Origin: Castor canadensis
Lineage: Eukaryota > Chordata > Mammalia > Rodentia > Castoridae
Assembly: GCF_047511655.1 (NCBI RefSeq)
Contig: NC_133389.1
Span: 155,697,973 to 155,761,972 of the forward strand
DNA: 64,000 nucleotides
Direction of reading: 5' to 3'
Shown here: positions 34,600-46,085 of the stretch, piece by piece
Position numbering within the stretch: the stretch's first letter is position 1
Layout of the letters: every line of letters starts with the position of its first letter
Translations under genes and position numbers: made by a program
The notes under the pieces: model-generated
Told to the model about the DNA's origin: nothing
The model's database searches: none
The model's input: only the letters and a program-made list of their open reading frames with translations

Positions 34600-35470
34600 A
34601 AACTTGCACGCCTCATCTCTGCAAAAGCAAGGCCACCTGGGCCGTCTGCACCCGGCCCGGGGCCAAGAGCAGGGAAGAACTTGAGGGTGCATTTGTTTGC
34701 TCCGGGGGGAAAAGTGTCTCTGTACCTTCTGCAGAAATCTTTGCAAGACACAGGTTCTCCGGTATTGCTCTTTTCTACTTTGTTTTCCCGTGTTGATGAC
34801 AGTGGTGTTTTCGTTTTGTTTCTCAGCCTCATGATGGTGTTCCTCCACACGGGTCTTAACTTCTGGGTCTGGTGGTCAGTTTGTAAATCTGTACTTCAGG
34901 AGACTTCACCGTCACTTTATTTATCTGCCAATTTATTTGTATCATTATATAGATAAGTGTGTTTTCATATATTTAAGTTTTCGTGTTGCTGTAAGTTGAT
35001 TATAAAGATAGATGTCTTTTGTCTTCTCTCAAAGCAATGTAAATAAAGCCTATTGACTGCCGAGAGGCACGTAATATAATAGCTGTTTATTTTTCACAGT
35101 GCAAATAAAAGCACTGTGTATTTAAACCCCCATTGTATAGCTGACCACGCTCCTGGATATAATCCTAATTCTGTTATGGACTGACCATGAAGAGAGGTTG
35201 CTGTAAACCTGTAAGTAGATTTCAAGATGCTTTGGATTTTCTTTAAGTAACATTGTTTATTAAGAATGACATCTAAGCACTTAGAATTTTTTTATTTGTA
35301 TAGATTTCTTAAAATTTAGATCGTTGGTACATTAAACAGGTTGTTGTCTGCTTCCTGAAAGACAGAACTGAGAAGTGTGTTTATTTTTACTAGAGTTGAA
35401 ATATTAGCTCTGAACTTCCAATGTGCTGCCAGCCTGTGGAGTGACTTTTCAGAGATTGCAGTGGGTGCAT
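34600..35470. other. SINE-free region upstream of the INO80D promoter
   Basis: About 870 bases with no recognised repeat, in contrast to the SINE-dense DNA beyond 35470. See the possible divergent transcript. Confidence 0.5.
34700..35110 (+). other. Possible divergent non-coding transcript with two AATAAA signals
   Basis: On the plus strand, leaving the INO80D promoter, the sequence is repeat-free and ends with two canonical AATAAA hexamers at 35042-35047 and 35104-35109, about 60 bases apart. This would suit a short unspliced promoter-divergent RNA. No convincing protein is present; an open frame of about 136 codons at 34546-34956 looks like a chance product of the GC-rich flank. Promoter-divergent transcription is common at CpG islands, but this copy is inferred. 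Confidence 0.25.
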
Positions 35471-35479
35471 GGACTTCCT

Positions 35480-35692
35480 TTTTTTTTTTTTTAATTTATT
35501 TATTTTTGCAGTACTGGGGCTTGAACTCAGGGCCTTCACCTTGAGCCACTCTACCAGCCCTATTTTTGTGAAGGGTTTTTCAAGAGAGGGTCTCATGGAA
35601 GTATTTCCCCCGGCTGGCTTTGAACCACTAATCTCCTGATCTGTGCTTCCTGAGTATCTAGGATTACAGGAGTAAGCCACCGGGTGCCTGCC
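35480..35692 (-). mobile_element. Composite SINE with 10-bp TSD
   Basis: Minus-strand composite copy with a T14 and AATTTATTTATTT tail, bounded by TGGACTTCCT at 35470-35479 and 35693-35702. It is the first SINE upstream of the INO80D promoter. Confidence 0.85.
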
Positions 35693-36084
35693 TGGACTTC
35701 CTATTTTTAATGAGCAAAGGTGAGTAGATGAATGGGATCAAAGTTACGCCACATGGAAGTGGTACAGAGGTGACAAAGGAGTGCTGCCAAGTGCAGCGAT
35801 TCCAGCAGAAGTCATACTGGAGGAGAATGAACTGCAGAGACATTTTTCTATTTTTATGAAGAAAGAGAACAATAATAGAGAATAACTATTCTTTTTGTAT
35901 ACTGTACAGAGAATGAGGAATTGAGTCTTGTACTAAAAGTTATTTTTTGACAGATGTTGGCTAACCACGTGACAATGAATTTGTAATATGAGTGTCTTAA
36001 ATCAGTAGATTATTTAATTTCTTTTGCCTAAAATTTATTACAAAGCACTTAGAAATAACTGATGACTCCACTTAAAAATGTGTA

Positions 36085-36440
36085 TTTGGGGGACTGGGGG
36101 TGTGGTTCAAATAATACAGCAATCTGCCTGACAAGTGCAGGCCTTTAGTTCAAACCCCAGTACCACCAAAAAAAAAAAAAGTGTATTTTTTGAGCTTCCT
36201 AATTTAGTGATTGTCTCAACTTTAAGATGAGTTCAGGTAAAGCATATACCAGATTTTTTTTTTTTTTTTTTGCAGTACTGGTGCTTGAACTCAGGGCCTA
36301 CACCTTGAGCCACCCTTCCAAAGGGATTTTTTGAGATAGGGTCTTTCGAATTATTTGCTGGTGCTGGCTTTGAACAACAATCTTCCTGACCTCTGCCTCC
36401 TGAGAAACTAGGATTACAGGCATGAGTCACCAGCAGCCAG
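36085..36440. repeat. tRNA-like (+) and composite (-) SINEs
   Basis: tRNA-like unit 36085-36180, then a minus-strand composite copy 36254-36440 with a T18 tail. Confidence 0.8.
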
Positions 36441-36799
36441 TTTACAGCATTTGTTTTTTTAGTATTTGGAGATAAACAGTGAAAATCACTTCCCTTAACT
36501 TAAATCTCCAGTGGACTTGAAAAGTGTGCTTGCTACCAAGCACACTGTTTTGCCTTATATGTGGTGTAACATTGTGGATGTGCTTTGAATGTTTCAAGAA
36601 ATTAAGGTGTATTTGTTTGCATTAAGCTGGTTGTATCTTTTTATGCAGTCCCTCTTGTCACCAAAGAAACATGTTTGCATGTCTGTGGGGTAAGGCTTTC
36701 CATTAAGATTGTAAATTCTCCTGCTCAGTAGTTTCTGAGGTGGCTACCACAGCAAGGCTGCCCTGTGTCTACAAGTGCTAGGTTCCTTCTCTTTGCCAA

Positions 36800-37265
36800 A
36801 ACATTTTTTTTTTTCATCAGTGTTTGGGATTGAATCCTGGGCCTCCAGCATGCTAGGCAAGTGCCTTTACTCTGACCTACGTTCTCCATCCCCCAAAACA
36901 AATTTTAATAGTCAGGTTTTGGGCCCTCTTTATTCATTAGTGATAACTCTAGTGACTTATTTTATTTTAGTGAAGTTGTTTGGAAGAATGCAAATAGAGA
37001 AATAAACATTTGTCGATGGAAATGCACTGTGACTTCAGAGGGCTCTTCCAGATACTAAAGATGAATAGTTTGGCCTTTAGTTAAAATAAGAAATGTTTGT
37101 CTTAGTATTTTTCCTGTCTAAATATTTAGTTGATCTGCCATTCTTGTTGGGGTTTTTTGTGTGTTGTAAGGTCGCACTGTGTGGCCCAGGCTAGCCTGGA
37201 ACTTCAGGTCCTCCTGCATCTGCCCCCCAAGTGCTGAGATTATTGGCATATACTTCTGTGTCCAA
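36800..37265 (-). repeat. ID-like and B1-like SINEs
   Basis: ID-like 36800-36900 and B1-like 37150-37265, both minus strand. Confidence 0.72.
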
Positions 37266-37654
37266 CTGGATCTACTTTTTGGTATTGACTTGAGTTTTGT
37301 AAAAAGTGACCACCTTGTTGTGAATACTACAGTGAATTATTAAGAAAATACCATATATGGCCTATACTTAAAAGGTTTCATTCACGGGGATTGCGAGGAT
37401 TTAAAGTGAAAGATAGTGCATGTTAATATATTAGAATTTGTCTTTAAGCATAAAAGCCAAGCCTTTATTGGCAAATGTTTACTGACAAAAATCACCATTT
37501 CTTAAAAAAAAACAAAAAGCAACACTGACAGCAGACATGGTTATACAAATTTAGTGGGTTTTGAGGAGGGTAGTGGTTGGGATGTGAACCTTCCCTAAAC
37601 ATACAAATGTTTTTTCTGCAACTTCTAAAAGCAGACTCTAAAGTATACCAAATC

Positions 37655-37745
37655 GGGCAAGGTGCCTGCCTATAATTCCAGCTGAGGCTAAGGCTGAGGC
37701 AGGAGGATCATAAGTGCAAGGCCAGCCTGACTACCTATACCCTGA
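37655..37745 (+). repeat. B1-like SINE fragment
   Basis: GGCTGAGGCAGGAGGATCAT then GCAAGGCCAGCCTGACTACC, shortly before the 7SL pseudogene. Confidence 0.7.
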
Positions 37746-37797
37746 ATGAATATGAATGTCAACCAAGAGTCTCTGGCTAGTATGAAAACCCCAAAGA

Positions 37798-38010
37798 GTC
37801 AAGCACAATGGCACACAACTATAGTCCCAACCATAGAGGAGGCTGAGGAGGGAGGATTGCTGCTGTATTCACTATACTGATCTGGTGTCCACACTGAGTT
37901 CAGCATCAAAATGGTGACCTCTCTGGAGGTTTTATTGTGCTGATCGGTAGTGGCTACCTGTGAGTAGCCACTGCTCTCCGTCTGGGCAACAAAAGTGGGG
38001 AAGACCCCAG
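37798..38010 (+). pseudogene. RN7SL-like: 7SL (signal recognition particle) RNA pseudogene
   Basis: This copy keeps sequence unique to 7SL and absent from B1 or Alu. After a degenerate Alu-domain start (CTATAGTCCCAACCA..GAGGAGGCTGAGG) comes the S-domain stretch CTGATCTGGTGTCCACACTG, then TTCAGCATCAAAATGGTGAC and GTGCTGATCGGTAGTGG, and the 3' Alu-domain end GCCACTGCTCTCCGTCTGGG. About 60 bases of the S domain are missing after GACCTCTCTGGAGG. The end is worn and has no clear terminator. The many substitutions and the deletion mean it is a retroposed pseudogene and not a working SRP RNA gene. Confidence 0.88.
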
Positions 38011-38334
38011 AAGTAAGTAGGTAGAAATGAGTTTGTACATAGGCTAAAAGTTTTCCATACCACACTAGTACAATTGGCCACAGACAACTTTCTTTTTCAC
38101 TTTAATCATTTCTGTTTTGGAAACATTTGTTGGTAGCTTGTCTATCTAAACGAGAGATTTTGGTTTCATTGTGTTACTGTGCCCTTCGAGAAACTATTTT
38201 CTGAGATAAGCGTTGTATTCGCAAACACGTCATAGCTTTAGATTATTTAAGTGTGAAATTTCTGTAAGGAAGATTCAACTATGGTCAAAATATATAAGAA
38301 CATTCATCAGGTAATCTCCCAAATTTTAACATCT

Positions 38335-38430
38335 CAGACTAGAGATGTGGCTCAAGTGGTAGAGCACCTGCCTAGCAAGTGCAAAGCCCTGAGTTCAAAA
38401 CCCCAGTACCACCTCCAAAAAAAAAAACCC
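38335..38430 (+). repeat. tRNA-like SINE monomer
   Basis: A well-kept copy with A box TGGCTCAAGTGG and B box GAGTTCAAAACCCC. Confidence 0.85.
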
Positions 38431-39401
38431 ATCTCACCCAGGGACCCTCAGACTTGGGAACTATTATCTGATTACCTGCCAAAATCCAAGAAAGGAGTTG
38501 GGAGGGAGGAGCAAGGGGGTGGTTGTTTTTGTTTGTTTGTTTTAAATCCCCACAAAGGCAAAACATACCTCCAAGAACTAGATGGTCAGTGACAGCTGGA
38601 CAGTCAAGACATGTCCCTCCTACCGTTTTACTACCTTCTTATCAAGCTACAGGCAGAGAAGGTGACACTGTAGCCTGTAGGCATATTGATTCCTGATGTT
38701 AGAAAAAGGAAAATAACTCTCCAACAGAAGTCATGTTTTAAGTAATGATTAGTAAAAAGAAACATCCCCAAAGCAGTATTAAAAATGAATTTGAATCAGC
38801 CTTTACTATGATTTATAATGGAAAAAAAAACTGTCCCCAAAGTGTTGGTTAGCTAAAACAGTATAGTAAAGAGAGAACTCCATAGAGACTTCAGGATAAT
38901 AAGCAGAGGTTTGCACAAAGGTGACAGTGTTCATTTCTGCGACATTCCTGGTTAAACAAGCTGTTGTAGACCCTCTGGGAATGTAACCACTATTTCCATG
39001 GGAAAATAAATTCCAGGTTTCAAACAACTAATTTACAATGATGTTGTGGAACACAGCTCACTAATAAGTTTGGATTTCCTGTGCTCTAACATCCTTGCCA
39101 TATTATAGATGGCTAGAAGTCAGCTAGTAAGAGTGGCAAGGTAAGGGGAAAAATCATCTTGTTCAAATAAATTGAGAAAAAACTAAATAAGTTAATTATT
39201 AATGTAGCCCAAATAGCATGATTAAAATTCAGATAGGGAAGATTTATCAAAGATATAACATGGTGAAGCCTGTTATAATACAGAGGAAAAAGAAAGAAGA
39301 AAAAAAAACCCTCAGTAATTGAAAATTGTACTGTTTAACTTCACTCTGTGTTCTTTGGCATTTCTATTTATGTGTACCTGGGTGCCATGTGATCTTGTAC
39401 A

Positions 39402-39500
39402 CATTTTTCCGGTATTGGCATTTGAACTCAGCCTACACTTTGAGCCACTCACTCTACCAGCCCTTTTTTGTGAAGGGTTTTTTCAAGATAGGGTCTCTTG
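39402..39500 (-). repeat. Composite SINE fragment
   Basis: The tail unit and the start of the linker only; it ends abruptly at GGGTCTCTTG. Confidence 0.72.
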
Positions 39501-39739
39501 AAAGAAGATTAGACTAGAATTGGCATCAGATGAGTTTTAGGGACAAGACTTTAAGCAAGGCATCAAAGTGGAGTGGGGCTTAACTGGAACAGAGAAGAGC
39601 ATCAAGACGAACAGAGACATCAAAGCAAAGCTGCCATGGCTTCCAGTGTGGGCAAAGCAGAAGGACCAGGTAGAATAATTAGGGGAATCTTCATCTGCTT
39701 TTGTAAAGGCATTTCTCTTTCTGGTTTGAAGAATAAAAC

Positions 39740-40650
39740 AAGGGCTGTGCACTTATGGCTCACTTCTGTAATCCTAGCTACTCAGGAGGCAGAGATCAGG
39801 TGGATCAATGTTTGAAGACAGCCAGGGCAAATAGTTCCGAAAGACCCTATCTCAAAAAAATCCTTCACAAAAAAGAGCTGGTGGAGTGGTTGAAGGTGTA
39901 GGCCTTGAGTTCAAGCCCTAGTACCATAAATAAATAAATAACAAATAAATAAAACACTACTTAGCCAGTGTACTCAGTAGCAATTGAACACAAAGAAAGA
40001 TGAAGAAAAAAGGATTATGATTATGGCATACCAAATATCTGCATCAAAACAAATAGTCTGTTGGTTTTTACGTTTAAACCAGGCGCCGGTGGCTCACACC
40101 TATAATCCTAGCTACTTGGTAGGCTGAGATTAAGAGGAGCACAGTTTGAGACCAGCCTGGGCAAATAGTTTTTGAGACCTCATCTCCAAAAATATCCAGA
40201 GCAAAAATAGGCATGAAGCCCTGAGTTCAAACCCCACTCCCAAATAATAATAAGTTTAGCTGAGAGTTTGGTGTCCTTCAGGCTCAATCAAGATCTTAAA
40301 ATATAGCAGGGCATGGTGGTACACAGCTTTAATCCAGTATGTGCAGGCTGAGGCAAGGAAGATAGTAAGTTTGAGGCCAGCCTGGGCTACATAGTGAGCC
40401 CCTATCTCAATAAAAGAAAAAAATACTAAATATAAAATGGGGTACAGAAAAAATAAAAGTCAGGCACCGGTGGTTCATGCCTGAATCCTGGCAACTCAGG
40501 AGGATTGAGGTTTGAGACCAACCTAGGCAAATAGTTCTCGAGACCCTATGTCAAAAAGGGACTGGCAGAGTGGCTCAAGTGGTAGAGCACCTGCCTAGCA
40601 AGCCCATGTCCCTGAGTTCAAACCCCAGTGCCACCAAAACAACAAAAAAA
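39740..40650 (+). repeat. SINE cluster
   Basis: Composite 39740-39955 with an (AAAT)n tail; composite with most of the tail unit lost 40078-40245; B1-like 40306-40425; composite 40460-40650. Confidence 0.8.
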
Positions 40651-40862
40651 GTGTGTGAATTCACTTACTCGCTGTGCAAACCAGGGCAAGTTCCCTTGGC
40701 TCTCAAACCTCAGTGCCCTCAGTCTTACCACACATTATTTGAAAAAGGTGATTAATAGGACCGAATGTACTATAATACCTAGAATATAACAGCTCCTCCA
40801 TGACCATCAATTCCTATTCATCTTCTCTTCATTGAACTCGTAGAATGTAGAATCAAGTAGAA

Positions 40863-40947
40863 ATTTTTTTTTTAATTTACTTTGTGGTGCTGGGAATCCA
40901 ACACATGCTAGCCAAGTGCTCTACCACTAAGCTATATCCCTGGCCCT
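40863..40947 (-). mobile_element. ID-like SINE with 10-bp TSD
   Basis: Minus-strand ID-like element (GTGGTGCTGGGAATCCAAC to CTATATCCCTGGCCC) flanked by TCAAGTAGAA at 40853-40862 and 40948-40957. Confidence 0.82.
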
Positions 40948-40975
40948 TCAAGTAGAATTTTACCTTGAAAATTGG

Positions 40976-41540
40976 GGGCTGGCTGAGTGGCACAAGTAGT
41001 AGAGCAAGTGTGAGGCCCTAAGTTCAAACTCCAGTATGGAAAAAAAGAAAAAAGAAGTATTTAATTTGAAAGCTGGGGAAAGTTGGGGACTTTGCTCTAG
41101 AACCAATTTGTCATATTCTTTTTTTTTTTTTTTTTATTCCCACTTGCCCAGGCTGGTCTCAAACTTCTGTGCTCTAGTGATCCTCCCACTTTACCCTCCT
41201 TTATAGCTGATACTACAGGAGGGCATCACTGCACCAACTCTCTAGAATCAATTTCTAAAGTATTAAAGAATTATCAGATTAATTATAATCTTATTTATAA
41301 TATTTATTGTTTGAGATCTGTGAGATTTCTTCTTTAAGTTATTAGTTCTCTTCAGTAAATGAAAGTTCTGTTTTTAAAAACATGATTAAAAGCCAGGCAT
41401 GGTGGAGCATGACTGTAATTCCAGCAATTGGGGAGGGTGAAGCAAGAGAATCACAAGTTCAAGGCCAGCCTGGGCTACATAGTGAGTTTGAGATCAGCTT
41501 GGTGTACACAGTGAGAACCCATCTCAAAACAAAATAAAAA
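40976..41540. repeat. tRNA-like (+), B1-like (-), B1-like (+)
   Basis: tRNA-like unit lacking its middle 40976-41045; minus B1-like 41115-41250; long plus B1-like with a duplicated part 41390-41535. Confidence 0.76.
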
Positions 41541-41802
41541 GACTAAACATTGTATATTTTCACAGTAAGAACAGACTCAGCCAACACAAAACTAAGAATT
41601 TATTCACTTAGTCAGGTACCAGATTCTGCTAGGCATTTGTCCAGCACTGGGCTGTAACAGAAAATTATTATGGAGTCTTATAGTTCAGGGGTACTGTGTA
41701 ATAGAGTGATAAGAAACCTTGTCTCAACTCTGGAATTGTGCGTCTGACACTAGGGGTTTTAAGAAGTCAATATAGCAGATTATGACCTACTATGAAGAAT
41801 GA

Positions 41803-41928
41803 TAGCCAGGTGCTGGTGGCTCAAGCCTGTAATCTTAGCGACTCAGGAGGCACTGATCAGGAGGATGGCAGTTCAAAGCCAGCGTATGCAAATAGATCAT
41901 GAGACCCTATCTGGAAAACACCCATCAC

Positions 41929-41959
<31 letters not shown>

Positions 41960-42165
41960 GGTGCAGTGGCTCAAGGTTTAGGGGCCCTGAGTTCAAGCCC
42001 CAGTACCGCAAAAAAAAAAAAAAAAGAAGAAGAAGAAGAAGGATAGAAAATAGTAAAGTCAATGTGATTAGAGTACTAGCACAGGGGCTCAAGGTATAAC
42101 TCCATGATGGAGCACTCACCTAGTATGCACAAGGCCCTGGGTTCTGGCCCCAACACTGGAGAAAA
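41803..42165 (+). repeat. Composite SINE and ID-like SINE
   Basis: The composite copy has an A27 linker between head and tail (41930-41956) and an A/AAG-rich end (to about 42045). An ID-like unit follows at 42084-42165. Confidence 0.8.
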
Positions 42166-42614
42166 AAAATTTATTTTGGATTGGGACAAAAATTGAAAAG
42201 CTGTTGCTGTATTTATAAGGATGTAACTTGTCATACCCTGGAGTGATTAAGTAGTGAACAAGACAGACAGTCCCTGGTCTTGACTTTAGAGTTCAAAGAA
42301 CTGGTCTGCATTACCTATAGGAAAGATGGGACCTGAGAAAAACTTGAGAGTAGAATGTTTAAAACTATCGTTTCTTATTTATTTCTCCAACTTCTGGTGA
42401 AGCTAAACCAGTCTATGGGAAATTTACTGACTAATCAGTGTGTTCCCTGGCTAGAGAATCTTATCAAAACATAGCTTGTCCGTAATTTAGGTCACCCTAC
42501 TTCACAGACATGAAGGAGCCAGATGAGCCATAGGACCATTGTGTCATCAAAACAGTGAAAGAAAACCTGGAAACACTAGAATTTTTCTGCAGAAACAAAA
42601 AAGGAACTAAACAG

Positions 42615-43037
42615 GTGTTGTGGTTTGAATTTGAAATGTCCCCCAGAGGCACATGTATTGTGGGTTTTGGGGCATGGATTAGATCTTGAAGGCTCTGATT
42701 TCATGAATGGAGTAATCCATTGATGGATTCATAATTTTATGGCATTATTGGGAGGTGGGGCCTGGTTGGAGGAAGGTAGGTCACTGGAGGCATACCTTTG
42801 AAGGATGTGTCTTTTCTACCCTGGCCCTTCCTCTCTGTCTCTCTGCTTCCTGGCCACCATGAGGTGAGTGACTTTACTCCTCCACACCCTTTCCACCATA
42901 ATGTTCTGCCTCACCATGGCATAGAAGTAATGGAGCCAGTGGACCTCAGACTGAAACCGTGAGCCACAATAAATCTTTCCTCCCCTTCAGTCATTTCTCA
43001 GATATTTGTCACAGCAACAAAAGTTTAACTAACATAA
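42615..43037 (+). mobile_element. MaLR-type solo LTR
   Basis: The segment begins TGTTGTGGTTTGAATTTG and ends TAACTAACATAACA, with LTR-type TG and CA ends. Inside are MaLR-like blocks: GGGAGGTGGGGCCTGGTTGG, TGGCCACCATGAGGTGAG, GAAACCGTGAGCCACAATAA (with the AATAAA signal) and a TTTGTCACAGCAACAAAAG end. No internal retroviral sequence is attached. Class is assigned from memory of rodent and primate MaLR consensus. Confidence 0.75.
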
Positions 43038-43231
43038 CAAGGTTGTGATTAAAGTCGATGAAAACAGTAGATCCAATGAAGATCAAGTTGTTCACCTGTA
43101 AGTCAAAGATAATTTTTTTTAATCTCAACATAAGTGTTTAGGACAAAATGAAGAGGGGAGCAAGAAAGAATTTTTCACACAGCAGGTTTTGACCAATAAT
43201 TTTTGACTTATTTCAAAAATTGTTGCAGATG

Positions 43232-43418
43232 CAGCTGGGCACTGGTGGCTCATGTCTGTAATCCTAGCTACTCAGGAGGATCATAGTTCGAAGCCATCCC
43301 TGGCAAATAGTTCACAAGACCCTATCTCAAAAAAGCCCATCACAAGAAGAAAGGGCTGGTGGAGCGGTTCAAGGTGTAGACCTTGATTTCAAACCCTAGT
43401 ACCAAAAAATAAATAAAT
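43232..43418 (+). mobile_element. Composite SINE with 14-bp TSD
   Basis: A composite copy, shortened in the head, lies between AATTGTTGCAGATG at 43218-43231 and 43419-43432. Its tail is AAATAAATA rather than pure A. Confidence 0.9.
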
Positions 43419-43519
43419 AATTGTTGCAGATGGAATTTGTTTCAAAAACTAATTTTTTCACAACTGGAAATAAAAGACTAAGCCATTTGACATTTACTTG
43501 GGTAGTGAAATATTTAATG

Positions 43520-43975
43520 CGTGTGGCCTGGAACATGGCTGGAGTGGCAAACATTTGTCTGGTACATGTGAGGCCCTTAGTTCAATCCCCATTATCACCA
43601 AAAAAGAACATGCTTGTTGGACATAGTACTGTGCAAAAATATACAACACAGTTGTCCTCAGGAGCTTCAGTTCTGGGTACAAAGGTAGCACCTAGGAAAT
43701 ACTTGGAACAAGCAAGGACTCGTAGTAGGGAGTGGAAAGGGAAGGGCGGATCTTGGAGGAGGCTAGGTTCTACCTAAACTGGACTCCAAGCCCAGGTCAG
43801 TAGCTGAGTGAAGGTGGACTGCTCTCAGAACTCTTAGCCTCACTCACTCGGAAAACTACTGAGAATGCTTGTGTACATTAAGCCAGATTCTGGGCTGGGA
43901 TGTAGCTTATTGGTAGAGTGCTTGCCTAGCATGTGTGAAGCCCTGGTTTCAGTCCCCAGCACTGCAACCAGTCAA
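43520..43975 (+). repeat. tRNA-like and ID-like SINEs
   Basis: Worn tRNA-like unit 43520-43600; well-kept ID-like unit 43889-43975 (GGCTGGGATGTAGCTTATTG). Confidence 0.75.
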
Positions 43976-44189
43976 CCAATCAATGTAAAGTCCCAGTTTC
44001 CCTAGCACAGTCCGTGTACATAGACGATCACAAATCAGTGTTGGGTGAATGTAAATGGAATGATTTCTACTGCTGTTGGTAGAGGAGATGCCATGGGTCA
44101 AAGCGAGTGAATAGGTAGGTCTCCACAGTCCTACAGAAGGCGAGTCCCGGGGAGTGGTAGAAGATAAAGTAGCTTAGGGCCCAGTCAAG

Positions 44190-44945
44190 AGGACTTTAAA
44201 AACTAAGCAGAGCAGTACAGTGCCTGCTCTGCAAGCATAAAGCCATGAGTTCAAATCCCAGTGCCACAAAAAAAAAAAAAAAAGCCATTCAGAAGTCTGG
44301 CACCAGTGGCTCACATCTGTAATCCTAGCTACTCAGGAGGCAGAGATCAGGAGGGAAACCCATCACAGAAAAGGGCTGGTGGAATGGCTCGAGGTGTAGG
44401 CACTGAGTTCAAACCCCAGTACTGAAAAAAAAAAAAAAAAAAAGCAAAGCAGTAACCGATGTGGTGGCACATGCACACCTGTAATCCTGGCACTCTGGAG
44501 AATGAGACAGGAATCGTGAGTTTGATACTCTCCTAGGCTACTTAGCAAGGTCAGGGCCAGCCTGGGCTATATTCTGACTGTGTCTCCAAACACGAAAACA
44601 AAAAGAAAGCCAAGTAAGCAGAAATTTCAAACAGGCAATAAAAAACCATTGTTTATACTTACACAAGAGGGTTTTCTGCTATTTAAGTACTCAAGGAGTA
44701 CCTACAAATCAACTACAGTGCTTTAGGTGCAGCTGGTAAAGGGATTGGGGAAACAGATCCCGGCCTCATGTGGCTTAAGTCTAGCAGGAGAGGAAACAAC
44801 TATTATTTTGGGGATGAATTAGTTTTCTATAAATGCCACTTTTATTTACTTATTCATTCTTCATTCATTCAGTGCTGGGAATTGAACCCAGGGCCTCATG
44901 AATGTTAAGCATGTCCTCTACCACTCAACTTCACTCAGTCCCAGA
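44190..44945. repeat. SINE cluster
   Basis: tRNA-like 44190-44283; composite with an internal deletion after GAGATCAGGAGGG 44296-44442; B1-like 44452-44610; minus ID-like 44868-44945. Confidence 0.78.
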
Positions 44946-45219
44946 TCCTACTTTCAAAACTATAAACTCCGTGAAGGTTCTGAGTTTTGTCTTTTGTCTT
45001 TGTCTATTTTATTCATGTAGCATCTGGAACAGTGCGTGGCACTAAAAATGCACCATAAATATTTATTGAATTGATGAGTATTTGAGGTCTTGGATTCTTG
45101 AGAAGTACAATCCACCTGAGACTATTTGGTAATTAAGGTATAGCTTTTAGACTGTTAAATGAGAAAAGCTCTGAGAGCAAGCCTGGACTTCCCATCAACC
45201 TCACTAAGGAAATCCAAGC

Positions 45220-45802
45220 TAGGGGCTGCACATGTAGCTCAGCAGTAGAACACTTCCCTAGTATACAGAAGGCCCTGGGTGAGATCCCCACCATGAAAAG
45301 TTCTAATAATATCAATGACCTTACCATTCCATTCCAATTGGCTGTTTTTTTGTACAATTTAAAAATCAGTGAAGGGGTGAACTCAACTAGGATATATTGT
45401 AAGAACTTTTGTGATGTTACAGTGTACAACACAACAATAATATAATGTTTTAAAAATCAGAGAGTGAGCTGGAGTGATGGAGCACATCTGTAATCCCAGC
45501 ATTCAGGAAGCCAAACCAAGAGGATCATGAGTTCGAGGCTGGCCTGGCTACAGCGAGATCCTGTCTCAAAAAAAAAATTTTAAATGGAGGGTGGTGTTAA
45601 ATATTCTTTTCCTTTTCCATTGGCATATTTCTTTTGCATTCGTTTTGTTTTGGTTTTGGTGGGACTGGGGTTTGAACTCAGTGCTTGCAAAGCTGATGCT
45701 CTGCTGCTTGAGTCACTCCTCCAGCTTGATTTTTTTTTTTTTTTTGTGGTATTGGGGCTTGAACCCAGGGCCTGCACCTTGAGCCACTCCCCCATCGCTA
45801 TT

Positions 45803-45846
<44 letters not shown>

Positions 45847-46085
45847 TTGGATATTTTCCAGATAGGGACTCTTGAACTATTTCCCGGGGCTGGCTTTAAA
45901 CTGCGATTCTCCTGATCTCTGACTCCTGAGTAGCTAGGATTACAGGCATGAGCCACCAGTGCCCAGCTTGATTTTGTTTTTGAGACAGGGTCTTACCTTG
46001 TAGCCCAGGCTAGCCTCAAACTCATGATCCTCCTGCCTCAGCCTCCAGAGTGCTACTTGGAACTATAGCTGAGTATCACAACATG
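45220..46085. repeat. SINE cluster with (GT)n inside a SINE
   Basis: ID-like 45220-45300 and B1-like 45467-45580 (plus). Then, on the minus strand, tRNA-like 45655-45730, a composite copy 45731-45965 whose head-tail linker holds a GT run at 45805-45845, and B1-like 45967-46085. Confidence 0.8.

Larger units (their letters stand above)
33000..34600 (-). promoter_or_regulatory. INO80D: CpG-island promoter of INO80D
   Basis: This is the only strongly GC-rich, CpG-dense block in an otherwise AT-rich window. It holds many CCGCCC and GGGCGG-type boxes (for example around 33486-33545 and 34069-34080), NRF1-like GC alternations and no SINEs. It lies upstream of the first INO80D coding exon on the minus strand and about 28 kb from the NDUFS1 3' end, so it is assigned to INO80D. 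The core, about 33200-34170, is the most GC-rich. The flank to about 34600 is moderately GC-rich and holds the YY1-like site. Long open frames across it on both strands are by-products of high GC. Confidence 0.85.

Noticed and set aside
34546-34956. A 136-codon plus-strand gene divergent from INO80D
   Set aside because: The peptide has no recognised domain and a GC-driven start; a non-coding divergent RNA is more likely.
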